DNA of 55,143 nt, from assembly GCA_003045865.1 (NCBI GenBank), contig PZPB01000012.1:1-55143 (forward strand), in the 5' to 3' direction. Below are positions 18,553 through 25,975 of the stretch, one piece after another. A model generated the notes under the pieces. That model had not been told where the DNA came from. It did not search any database and saw only the letters and a list, made by a program, of their open reading frames with translations. The position numbers were made by a program, and so were the translations under genes. Each line of letters begins with the position of its first letter. Position 1 is the stretch's first letter. The DNA comes from Bacteroidota bacterium (GTDB lineage Bacteria > Bacteroidota > Bacteroidia > Flavobacteriales > Schleiferiaceae).

Positions 18553-18581
18553 AACAACGGGTTGTTGAGATCCCAAATATA
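18553..18581 (-). promoter_or_regulatory. sprF promoter region: -7 TATATTTG and palindrome AACAACGGGTTGTT
   Basis: TATATTTG on the minus strand (18581-18574) fits TAnnTTTG and would place the start of transcription about 40 nt before sprF. At 18553-18566, in the presumed early leader, AACAACGGGTTGTT is a perfect 6-2-6 inverted repeat, a possible regulator site or RNA hairpin. The remaining ~70 bp up to the arginase-family stop show no other feature. Confidence 0.4.
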
Positions 18582-18650
18582 AAGGTTTGATAATATATGC
18601 ATTCAGAAAAAGTTAATTTTCCTTAAAAATTTGTTGACAAGTACTGAAAT

Positions 18651-19823
18651 TCAGACTGCTTTTTTCATCGCCTTCCACCATCTTTCGGGAATTTCATTTT
18701 TCATTGCTTCTTGATAGTCGCTATAACTACAAGGTATCAAAGTGTGCCTTGCTGAACTTAGTCCGGGATTGTTTTTAACGGGAACTTCTATCCACCATCT
18801 TCCCGAAAGGGGGCTTTTGTAAAAAACCAGTTCGTATTCACCCTCATTAATTAGTACGATGAATTTTTGATAATCTTTTTTGCTGGCAAAAGGGTAATCG
18901 CCTTTACGTTGATTAAAGCCTTCGAAGAAGTACCAAATCATTTGAGCTACTAAATGTGCGGTTCTACCTTCTTTGTCGGCCAAGGCATTGCATTCGTAAA
19001 TGCCAAATGAGCTAACCTTGTCGCTAATTCCGCTGTAGCGTGCTAAGGCACAGGCTTCTTCTCCTGAAAATCCGTTAGGGCTGTGGAATGTATTTCCTGG
19101 GGCATCGCTTTGCCTAATGGCAGATAAGTCGAAACTTACCATATCGGCATCTCTTAAAATAGGTTCGCTTTCGCTGATGTGGTTGCGCATCTTGCCCAAG
19201 CGATACAATTCAAAATACATGCGCTCCATTAAATCAATTTCCTCCTGGTTTACAAAATAGGTTTGGTACCCGATGTTGCTAAAATTGTAAAGAATGTAAG
19301 GTTTTTGTAGAACGATGTGGCTGAGAAAGCTGCGATGATTGAGTTTTTCATTTTGCTTTCCTAAATCAAATTGAGCATCGATGCTCACTAAATTTACCGT
19401 TTGCTCCAACTCATCGTAGGCGCGGAAGTTTCCGTAGCAAATATCTTGGCTGCCGCCGATTATTAAGGGAATGATGCGCTTTTTTAAAAGGATGGAGCAG
19501 ATTTCTCGAACTGCTACTAAGGTGTCGCTTACTTTTTCACCCGCGTAAATATTTCCCAAATCACAAGCCGAAAAAGACCAATTTCCCCAATATAAGGGAT
19601 AAAGGTACTTTCTTACTTGATCAGGACTGTGCGCCGATCCGGGATTATCGCTACCGCGATCTTCCAAAACGCCAATAATAGCGATTTGCATTCCCTCTAA
19701 ATCGGGGATGCCTTCAATTTCGCGATGAATAGCAAGGCTCTGTCCGATTACTTGCGAGTTACTCGCTTGAATCGATTCGATAATACTATTGCCAACAGGG
19801 CTTAGAAAATCCTCTAGCATCAT
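18651..19823 (-). CDS. arginase-family protein with degenerate metal site (annotated elsewhere as formimidoylglutamase-like)
   Basis: 390 aa. Arginase/agmatinase/formimidoylglutamase fold recognised from the three metal motifs, but these are altered. The usual GGDHS/GGNHS reads GGSQD (123-127), the usual DAHxD reads DAQFD (149-153), and the usual SxDxDxxDPxxAPG reads SFDLSAIRQSDAPG (230-243). Of the six classical Mn ligands, both His are Gln and one Asp is Ser; Asp149, Asp153 and Asp232 remain. A C-terminal extension of ~85 residues follows the fold. The ATG overlaps the topA stop (4 bp). A normal ureohydrolase activity is therefore doubtful; a binding or structural role linked to the neighbouring secretion genes is possible. 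Confidence 0.8.
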   Translation of the reverse strand: MMLEDFLSPVGNSIIESIQASNSQVIGQSLAIHREIEGIPDLEGMQIAIIGVLEDRGSDNPGSAHSPDQVRKYLYPLYWGNWSFSACDLGNIYAGEKVSDTLVAVREICSILLKKRIIPLIIGGSQDICYGNFRAYDELEQTVNLVSIDAQFDLGKQNEKLNHRSFLSHIVLQKPYILYNFSNIGYQTYFVNQEEIDLMERMYFELYRLGKMRNHISESEPILRDADMVSFDLSAIRQSDAPGNTFHSPNGFSGEEACALARYSGISDKVSSFGIYECNALADKEGRTAHLVAQMIWYFFEGFNQRKGDYPFASKKDYQKFIVLINEGEYELVFYKSPLSGRWWIEVPVKNNPGLSSARHTLIPCSYSDYQEAMKNEIPERWWKAMKKAV

Positions 19824-22177
19824 TTTTTAGCAGCGGGTTTTTTAGCAGTACTCTTTTTCGCTGCGGTCTTTTTTGCAGGTGTTTTCTTTGCCGCTTCTTC
19901 CATAATAGCTAAACAATCTTCACGCGTTAGCTCGCCAGGGTTTTCAATGTCTTTGGGAAGCTTGTAATTTTTTCGACCCGATTTTAAATAAGGGCCATAT
20001 CTTCCGTTAAGGATTTCAATTACCGGCTTATCTTCATCTAAAACCTTGATGTATTTATTTTTATCGGCTTCTAATTTGGCTTCCATAATTTCTATGGCGC
20101 GTTCCAATTCGATAGTCATAGGGTCGTCACCATCGGCTTCTTTAATGGAAGCAAAAGTGCTTTTGTAGCGCACATAAGGACCGAATCGCCCAAGGTTGGC
20201 TTCAATTTTTTCGCCTTTATACTCGCCCAAAGTGCGAGGAAGCTTAAACAGTTCTAGTGCTTCCTCTAGGCTAATGGTGTCGATGCTTTGACCTTTCCGC
20301 AAACTCGCGAAGCGTGGTTTTTCTTCATCTTCGGTATTGCCAATTTGAATCATGGGGCCGTAGCGACCAATTCTGGCAATAATGGGTTTGCCGCTTTTTG
20401 GATCTTCGCCTAAGGCTCTTTCTCCGGTGGCGCGGTCCGAATTTTCTTCCACTTCTTTTAGGTGTGGATGGAATTCGCTGTAAAAACGTCCCAGCATTTC
20501 GGTCCACACTTCTTGCCCTTGAGCTATTTGGTCAAACTGCTCTTCCACGGAAGCGGTGAAGTTGAAATCTAAAATATCATTAAAATGCTCGGTTAAGAAA
20601 CCGTTTACCACCACCCCAATATCGGTAGGGATTAATTTATTTTTATCGGCACCAGTGGTTTCGCTTAACTTTTCTTCTTGCAAGCCATCTTCGGCGAGAA
20701 TCAATTGCAGGTAGTCGCGCTTTGTGCCGGTTAGTTCTGATTTTTCAACGTATTCACGTTTGATGATAGTGCTAATGGTAGGCGCATAAGTAGAAGGACG
20801 ACCAATGCCAAGTTCTTCGAGTTTCTTAACTAAACTTGCTTCCGTAAATCGGGCGGGGTGTTTGGTAAAGCGCTGGGTAGCGATAATGCTGTTGCGACTT
20901 AGGTTTTCGCCTTTTTTGCAAGCGGGTAACATCGATGAATCTTCATCGGTATCTTCATCATCATTCCCTTCTAGATAAACTTTTAGGAAACCCTCGAACT
21001 TGATTACTTCACCACGTGCTACAAATTCATGCTGCTCGGTAGGGGTTTCAATGCGGAAAACGGTACGCTCTAATTCGGCATCGCTCATTTGCGAAGCAAG
21101 GGTGCGTTTCCATATTAAATCGTATAGGCGCTTTTGCTGATCCGTAGTGCCCGCTTTTGAGCGTCCCATATTGGTGGGGCGAATGGCCTCATGCGCTTCT
21201 TGGGCGCCTTTGCTTTTGGTGTTGAACTTGCGTGTTTTGGCATAATCGGCGCCGTAGCTGCTGGTAATTTCTGCAGAAGCTTCTGCTAAGGCATCATCCG
21301 AAAGGTTCAGTGAGTCGGTACGCATATAGGTTATTAAACCCGCTTCGTAAAGTTTTTGGGCCACCGACATGGTTTGGCTTACGCCGAAATATAATTTTCT
21401 AGCCGCTTCTTGTTGCAGGGTAGAAGTGGTGAATGGCGCAGCGGGCGATTTCTTGGCTGGCTTAGTTTCAACCGATGCAATATTAAACTGGTGACTTTCG
21501 CAGGCTTTTAAAAATTCGCGTGCTTCGGCTTCAGTTTTAAAGCGCTTGTTTAGCTCAGCTTTGAAGGTTTTGCCATTGGAGTTGGTAAATTCCGCTACTA
21601 CTTTAAAGTAGGCTTCGGCTTCGAAATTGCGGATTTCCATTTCTCTTTCCACAATTAAGCGCACCGAAACAGATTGTACCCTTCCGGCAGATAAGCCCGC
21701 TTTTACTTTTTTCCAAAGGATTGGTGAAAGCTCGAAACCCACCAAACGATCTAAAATTCGTCGTGCTTGCTGTGCATTTACCAAATCGATGTTGATATTG
21801 CGCGGATTAGAAATAGCGCGATCGATGGCTTTTTTGGTGATTTCCGAAAAAGTAATGCGATTGGTTTTAGTCGGAATAAGTTCTAAAGCTTCGTAAAGGT
21901 GCCAGGCAATGGCTTCTCCTTCACGATCCTCATCCGAAGCCAACCAAACCATTTCGGCATCTTTACTTAATTTCTTTAATTTTTTTACAACTTCCTTCTT
22001 ATCGCTGCTTACGGCGTAGTTTGGGGCGAAGTTGTTGGCGACATCTACGCCCATGTCTTTCTGCACGAGATCGCGTATATGACCAAAGCTCGATTCTACT
22101 TGAAAGTCCTTTCCTAGTATCTTTTCAATCGTTTTTGCTTTGGCGGGTGACTCTACAATCACTAAATTTTTAGGCAT
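19820..22177 (-). CDS. topA: DNA topoisomerase I (type IA)
   Basis: 785 aa from the preferred start. Toprim domain begins MPKNLVIVESPAKAKTIEKI, with the acidic DEDREGEAIAWHL motif, and the active-site region is GLITYMRTDSLNLS (Tyr near residue 285-290 of this start). C-terminal repeats resembling topoisomerase C domains (ARIGRYGPMIQIG, ANLGRFGPYVRYK, LNGRYGPYLKSG) lead into an Ala/Lys tail. The frame is open 12 codons further upstream to 22213, but family proteins begin at MPKNLVIVE, so 22177 is chosen. It is followed with a 4-bp overlap by the arginase-family gene and is divergent from miaB. Confidence 0.95.
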   Translation of the reverse strand: MPKNLVIVESPAKAKTIEKILGKDFQVESSFGHIRDLVQKDMGVDVANNFAPNYAVSSDKKEVVKKLKKLSKDAEMVWLASDEDREGEAIAWHLYEALELIPTKTNRITFSEITKKAIDRAISNPRNINIDLVNAQQARRILDRLVGFELSPILWKKVKAGLSAGRVQSVSVRLIVEREMEIRNFEAEAYFKVVAEFTNSNGKTFKAELNKRFKTEAEAREFLKACESHQFNIASVETKPAKKSPAAPFTTSTLQQEAARKLYFGVSQTMSVAQKLYEAGLITYMRTDSLNLSDDALAEASAEITSSYGADYAKTRKFNTKSKGAQEAHEAIRPTNMGRSKAGTTDQQKRLYDLIWKRTLASQMSDAELERTVFRIETPTEQHEFVARGEVIKFEGFLKVYLEGNDDEDTDEDSSMLPACKKGENLSRNSIIATQRFTKHPARFTEASLVKKLEELGIGRPSTYAPTISTIIKREYVEKSELTGTKRDYLQLILAEDGLQEEKLSETTGADKNKLIPTDIGVVVNGFLTEHFNDILDFNFTASVEEQFDQIAQGQEVWTEMLGRFYSEFHPHLKEVEENSDRATGERALGEDPKSGKPIIARIGRYGPMIQIGNTEDEEKPRFASLRKGQSIDTISLEEALELFKLPRTLGEYKGEKIEANLGRFGPYVRYKSTFASIKEADGDDPMTIELERAIEIMEAKLEADKNKYIKVLDEDKPVIEILNGRYGPYLKSGRKNYKLPKDIENPGELTREDCLAIMEEAAKKTPAKKTAAKKSTAKKPAAKK

Positions 22178-22279
22178 GCCTCTGGGTTTATTTGCGGTGT
22201 AATCTGGGCACAAATTAAATCAATACTTTTTTGAAATGCTTTATCTTCTCATTTTCAATGCATTCTTATTCTCTGTCAA

Positions 22280-22311
22280 ACTGGCATAATGGACTCTAAT
22301 TTGTACCTTTG
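22280..22311 (+). promoter_or_regulatory. miaB promoter: TACCTTTG -7 element and ACTGGCATAAT motif
   Basis: TACCTTTG (22304-22311) matches TAnnTTTG and lies 19 nt before the miaB ATG. Upstream, ACTGGCATAAT (22280-22290) is repeated exactly before groES (30382-30392). The same gap must hold the topA promoter on the other strand, where I see only the weaker TAATTTG near 22209-22215. Confidence 0.5.
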
Positions 22312-22330
22312 GAGCCCTTAAAACAAAAGA

Positions 22331-23785
22331 ATGAAAGAAGCTGCCCTAGAAGGTAAAACCATGGACGAGAGTATTCAAGGTACGGCCTTGATGCATGAAG
22401 GTGAGCGTGGCTCGAGAAAGTTATACATCGAAAGTTACGGTTGCCAAATGAATTTTTCAGACAGCGAAATTGTTGCTTCGATTTTAGCAAAAGAGGGTTT
22501 TGGGACCACTAGAAATGTTGAAGAAGCCGATTTAGTACTCCTAAATACCTGTTCGATTAGAGATAAAGCGGAGCAAACCGTGCGCAATAGACTCAGCAGT
22601 TTAAATCAATTGAAGCAGTCGCGACCAGAAATGAAAATTGGCGTTTTGGGTTGTATGGCCGAACGCTTAAAGGATAAATTTTTAGACGAAGAGAAATTGG
22701 TCGACTTAGTGGTTGGCCCCGATGCTTATCGCGATTTACCCAATTTGCTCGAAAAAGTGGAAGGGGGAAGAAAAGCGGTAAACGTCATTCTCTCCAAAGA
22801 AGAAACCTACGCTGATGTAAGTCCGGTGCGCATCGATTCCAATGGGGTATCGGCATTTGTTTCCATTACCCGTGGCTGCGATAATATGTGCACCTTTTGT
22901 GTAGTGCCCTTTACTCGCGGTAGAGAACGCAGCCGTAATCCAGAAACCATTCTTGCGGAAGCAAAAGATTTACAAGCCCGCGGCTACAAGGAGATTACGC
23001 TTTTAGGCCAGAATGTAGATAGCTACTTATGGTACGGCGGCGGTTTGAAAAAAGATTTTGAGAAAGCCAGTGAAATAGCGCAGGCGTCATCTGTTGATTT
23101 TGCGCAATTATTGGCGAAAGTAGCCGAAGCGGTGCCGGGAATTCGCATTCGTTTCAGTACAAGTAACCCTCAGGATATGTCGGATGATGTGCTGCATAGT
23201 ATTGCGAAATACCCCAATATTTGTAATTATATCCATTTGCCAGTTCAGTCGGGCAGCAGTCGTATTTTAAAAGAAATGAATCGTGGACACAATCGCGAGG
23301 AATACATCGCTTTAATTGATCGTATTCGTAAGATTATCCCCGATTGTGGTATTAGTCAGGATATGATTGCTGGTTTCCCAACCGAAACGGAAGAGGATCA
23401 TCAAGAAACCCTGAGTTTAATGGATATCGTACGTTACGATTACGGTTATATGTTTTATTATTCTGAACGTCCCAATACTTTTGCCGCGCGTAAAATGGTG
23501 GATGATGTTCCCATGGAAATTAAAAAACGTCGCTTAACTGAGATTATCGCTTCACAGCGCAAGCATAGTTTGGAACGTAATCAGGCACACGTTGGGAAAA
23601 TTCAGGAAATCCTAATTGAGGGCGATTCGAAGAAAAGCGATCAAGAATGGAAAGGACGGAACGATCAAAATGCCATGGTGGTTTTCGCGAAAACAGGAAA
23701 CGAAAAGAAAGGAGATTTCGTTAAGGTTCTAATTAAGGATTGCAACACCGCCACCCTTTTTGGAGAAATCGTAAGTGAAGATTAA
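22331..23785 (+). CDS. miaB: tRNA-2-methylthio-N6-dimethylallyladenosine synthase MiaB
   Basis: 484 aa. The N-terminal cluster-binding cysteines are Cys38 (YGCQMN), Cys74 (NTCSIRD) and Cys108 (GCMAE); the radical-SAM cluster is Cys183-Cys187-Cys190 (CDNMCTFC), followed by [10 protein letters not shown] typical of MiaB rather than RimO or MtaB. A C-terminal TRAM domain (about 410-480) binds tRNA. It methylthiolates i6A37 in tRNAs that read U-starting codons. The first ~28 residues are extra and variable; the promoter at 22304 supports this start. The stop shares one base with the next ATG. Confidence 0.95.
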   Translation: MKEAALEGKTMDESIQGTALMHEGERGSRKLYIESYGCQMNFSDSEIVASILAKEGFGTTRNVEEADLVLLNTCSIRDKAEQTVRNRLSSLNQLKQSRPEMKIGVLGCMAERLKDKFLDEEKLVDLVVGPDAYRDLPNLLEKVEGGRKAVNVILSKEETYADVSPVRIDSNGVSAFVSITRGCDNMCTFCVVPFTRGRERSRNPETILAEAKDLQARGYKEITLLGQNVDSYLWYGGGLKKDFEKASEIAQASSVDFAQLLAKVAEAVPGIRIRFSTSNPQDMSDDVLHSIAKYPNICNYIHLPVQSGSSRILKEMNRGHNREEYIALIDRIRKIIPDCGISQDMIAGFPTETEEDHQETLSLMDIVRYDYGYMFYYSERPNTFAARKMVDDVPMEIKKRRLTEIIASQRKHSLERNQAHVGKIQEILIEGDSKKSDQEWKGRNDQNAMVVFAKTGNEKKGDFVKVLIKDCNTATLFGEIVSED

Positions 23786-24189
23786 TGAGATTTAACTTGA
23801 GTATTTTTTTTATCGCCTTTTGGAGCCTTAATCTGTCGGCGCAGGAATTAGTAGATGGACGCTGGGTAGACGATAACTTGCAGTTTATTGTTCTCGAGCA
23901 ATACCTTAAGGATAAGGGAGAAATTTACATCTGCCTAAGCGATAGTGCGGGTGAAGTTTGCATAGAAAACTTGGTTTCGGGTTATGAATTAAAAGTTTTT
24001 GATGCGCAGAATAAATTGCTTTGGGAAGGCTTTGCTAGTGGTCGTCGCAAAGGGGTAAAACTTCCGCAGGCTTATCCACAAGCGCGTTATGTGGCCCTCA
24101 AGGCTTTTAAACCTTGGGTAGTAAATAGGAGAACTGGAAATAAAATCCATCAGGCGAAAGCCATAGAATTAAAATATACTTTGCCTTGA
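23785..24189 (+). CDS. small exported protein of unknown function
   Basis: 134 aa. Signal peptide at about 1-18 (ILS-type hydrophobic core ending LSAQE). The mature part is short and probably beta-rich; I do not recognise a domain. Its ATG overlaps the miaB stop by one base and its TGA overlaps the TTG start of the sigma-54-type activator, so it is embedded in the operon and co-translated with its neighbours. Likely periplasmic or outer-membrane associated. Confidence 0.75.
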   Translation: MRFNLSIFFIAFWSLNLSAQELVDGRWVDDNLQFIVLEQYLKDKGEIYICLSDSAGEVCIENLVSGYELKVFDAQNKLLWEGFASGRRKGVKLPQAYPQARYVALKAFKPWVVNRRTGNKIHQAKAIELKYTLP

Positions 24190-25457
24190 ATAGTCTTACA
24201 GAAATAAAACAGCGATTTGGGATTATTGGAAATTCTCCGGGTTTGGAAAGGGCTTTGAATAAGGCCATGCAAGTGGCGGGAACCGATATTTCCGTTTTGG
24301 TTTCGGGAGAAAGTGGGGTAGGGAAAGAATCTATTCCGCGCATTATTCATTCGCAAAGCCATCGCAAACACAATAAATATATTGCCGTAAACTGCGGGGC
24401 CATTCCCGAGGGAACCATCGATAGTGAGCTATTTGGTCATGAAAAGGGTTCTTTTACAGGGGCAACTGCTGCTCGGAAAGGCTATTTCGAAGAAGCGGAC
24501 GGCGGCACCATTTTTTTAGATGAAGTAGGTGAATTACCGCTTTCTACCCAAGTGCGTTTACTGCGCGTTTTGGAGACGGGCGAGTTTATTAAAGTGGGAA
24601 GCTCACAACTCTTAAAAACGGATGTGCGTATTGTAGCGGCTACCAATGTAGAGTTGATGACGGCCATTCAAAAAGGCAAATTCCGTGAAGATTTATATTA
24701 TCGCTTAAATACCGTCGAAATCCATCTGCCCGCTTTGCGGGAGCGAAAAGAGGATATTCATTTGATCTTTAGAAAATTCGCAGCCGACTTTGCCGATAAA
24801 TACCACGTGCCTCCCGTGCGCTTGGATCGCGATGCGGTAGAAGTTTTAAGTGCTTATTATTGGCCGGGAAATATTCGTCAACTGCGTAATTTGTCGGAGC
24901 AACTTTCGGTGGTAGAGCGTGAAAAAGAAATAAATGGCAATGTGCTGATGCAATATTTGCCCGATTCAGGAAGAGGTGGTGTTCCCGCTTTGTATAAGAA
25001 GGATGAAGCGACCGCAAGCGGTGACTTTAGCAATGAGCGAGAGATTCTTTACAAGATTCTATTTGACATGCGAAAGGACATTGCCGATTTAAAGAAGTTA
25101 ACGGGCGAGCTAATGACCAATGAGGAAATTAGTGAGGAGTGGAAAAGCGACAACCATTCTTTAATTAACAGAATTTACCAAGAAGATCTAGGGGTTGAGC
25201 GCAGTGAGTCCATGATGCCTCTGCGAAAGTCGAGTCCTAGTATGCCGGTGTATGAAGATGATGACACCACTTTGCAAAGCACTTATGATGCCCAACATGA
25301 AACGGTTGAAGATAGTCCCATTACCTTGCAAGAGAAGGAGTTGGAGATGATTAAAAGAGCGTTGGATCGCAATAATAACAAGCGTAAAGATGCCGCTAAG
25401 GAATTAGGAATATCGGAGCGTACTCTTTATCGAAAAATTAAGCAGTATAATTTATGA
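24186..25457 (+). CDS. sigma-54-dependent transcriptional activator lacking a receiver domain
   Basis: 423 aa. The AAA+ sigma-54 interaction domain starts almost at residue 1: Walker A GESGVGKE (41-48), GSFTGA loop (88-93, the sigma-54 contact), Walker B TIFLDE (108-113). Arg-rich sensor regions follow, then a less conserved linker (about 260-375) and a Fis-type helix-turn-helix at the C-terminus (AAKELGISERTLYRKIKQY). There is no receiver, GAF or PAS domain. The start is TTG, since no ATG lies before the AAA+ core; it overlaps the previous TGA. Sits between a small exported protein and lptE, an arrangement suggesting envelope-related control, but targets are unknown. Confidence 0.88.
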   Translation: MNSLTEIKQRFGIIGNSPGLERALNKAMQVAGTDISVLVSGESGVGKESIPRIIHSQSHRKHNKYIAVNCGAIPEGTIDSELFGHEKGSFTGATAARKGYFEEADGGTIFLDEVGELPLSTQVRLLRVLETGEFIKVGSSQLLKTDVRIVAATNVELMTAIQKGKFREDLYYRLNTVEIHLPALRERKEDIHLIFRKFAADFADKYHVPPVRLDRDAVEVLSAYYWPGNIRQLRNLSEQLSVVEREKEINGNVLMQYLPDSGRGGVPALYKKDEATASGDFSNEREILYKILFDMRKDIADLKKLTGELMTNEEISEEWKSDNHSLINRIYQEDLGVERSESMMPLRKSSPSMPVYEDDDTTLQSTYDAQHETVEDSPITLQEKELEMIKRALDRNNNKRKDAAKELGISERTLYRKIKQYNL

Positions 25458-25972
25458 TGCCGCAAAAATTAAACAAGCTCCTTTCTGCATTAATCCTCCT
25501 GTGGGGCTTAACGGCCTGCAGCGGTGGTTATAGTTTTACTGGAGGTGATGTAGGCGATGCAAAAACGGTGCGAATTGATTTCTTTCCCAATAACGCAGAA
25601 CTTATTAAACCCCAGCTAAGCCAGATTTTTACAGAGAAACTACGCGATATATTTGTGCAGCAAACTCCTTTGGCGTTAGTGAATAAGGGCGGCGATATGC
25701 TTTTTGAAGGTTCGATAATTCGCTACTCCATTGATCCGATTAATGCCCAAGCCTCAGACATTGGTGCGGTGGCGCAAAACCGCTTAACGGTGGAGGTAAA
25801 TGTACTTTTTACGAATACGAAAGATGAGAAGGCTAGCTTTGAGAAAAAGTTTTCTAGATTCGTGGACTTTGACTCCAATGCGGATATCAACCAAATTGAA
25901 AGTGATTTGCACGATCAAGTTTGTCAAGAATTATCGGAGAATATTTTAAACTCGGCTATCGGAAACTGGTAA
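25454..25972 (+). CDS. lptE: LPS-assembly lipoprotein LptE
   Basis: 172 aa. Lipobox at about residues 19-22 (LTAC, Cys22) followed by SGGYSFTGGDVGDAKTVRID, the start typical of Bacteroidota LptE proteins. The conserved fold has the QIFTEKLRDIF helix and a long beta region that plugs the LptD barrel at the outer membrane. The ATG overlaps the activator stop by 4 bp; a second ATG follows immediately and could also be used. It is followed three bases later by the acidic TPR gene. Confidence 0.87.
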   Translation: MMPQKLNKLLSALILLWGLTACSGGYSFTGGDVGDAKTVRIDFFPNNAELIKPQLSQIFTEKLRDIFVQQTPLALVNKGGDMLFEGSIIRYSIDPINAQASDIGAVAQNRLTVEVNVLFTNTKDEKASFEKKFSRFVDFDSNADINQIESDLHDQVCQELSENILNSAIGNW

Positions 25973-25975
25973 AAT

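Noticed and set aside
19820-19900. Ala/Lys repeats at the end of topA as a separate repeat element
   Set aside because: They are the coding sequence of the basic tail common in bacterial topoisomerase I.
22177-22213. Longer N-terminus of topoisomerase I
   Set aside because: The extra 12 residues do not belong to the family; proteins start at MPKNLVIVESP.
22280-22311. Sigma-54 promoter before miaB (and before groES)
   Set aside because: TGGCA is present but the -12 GC is not at the required distance; a plain TACCTTTG -7 box explains miaB better.
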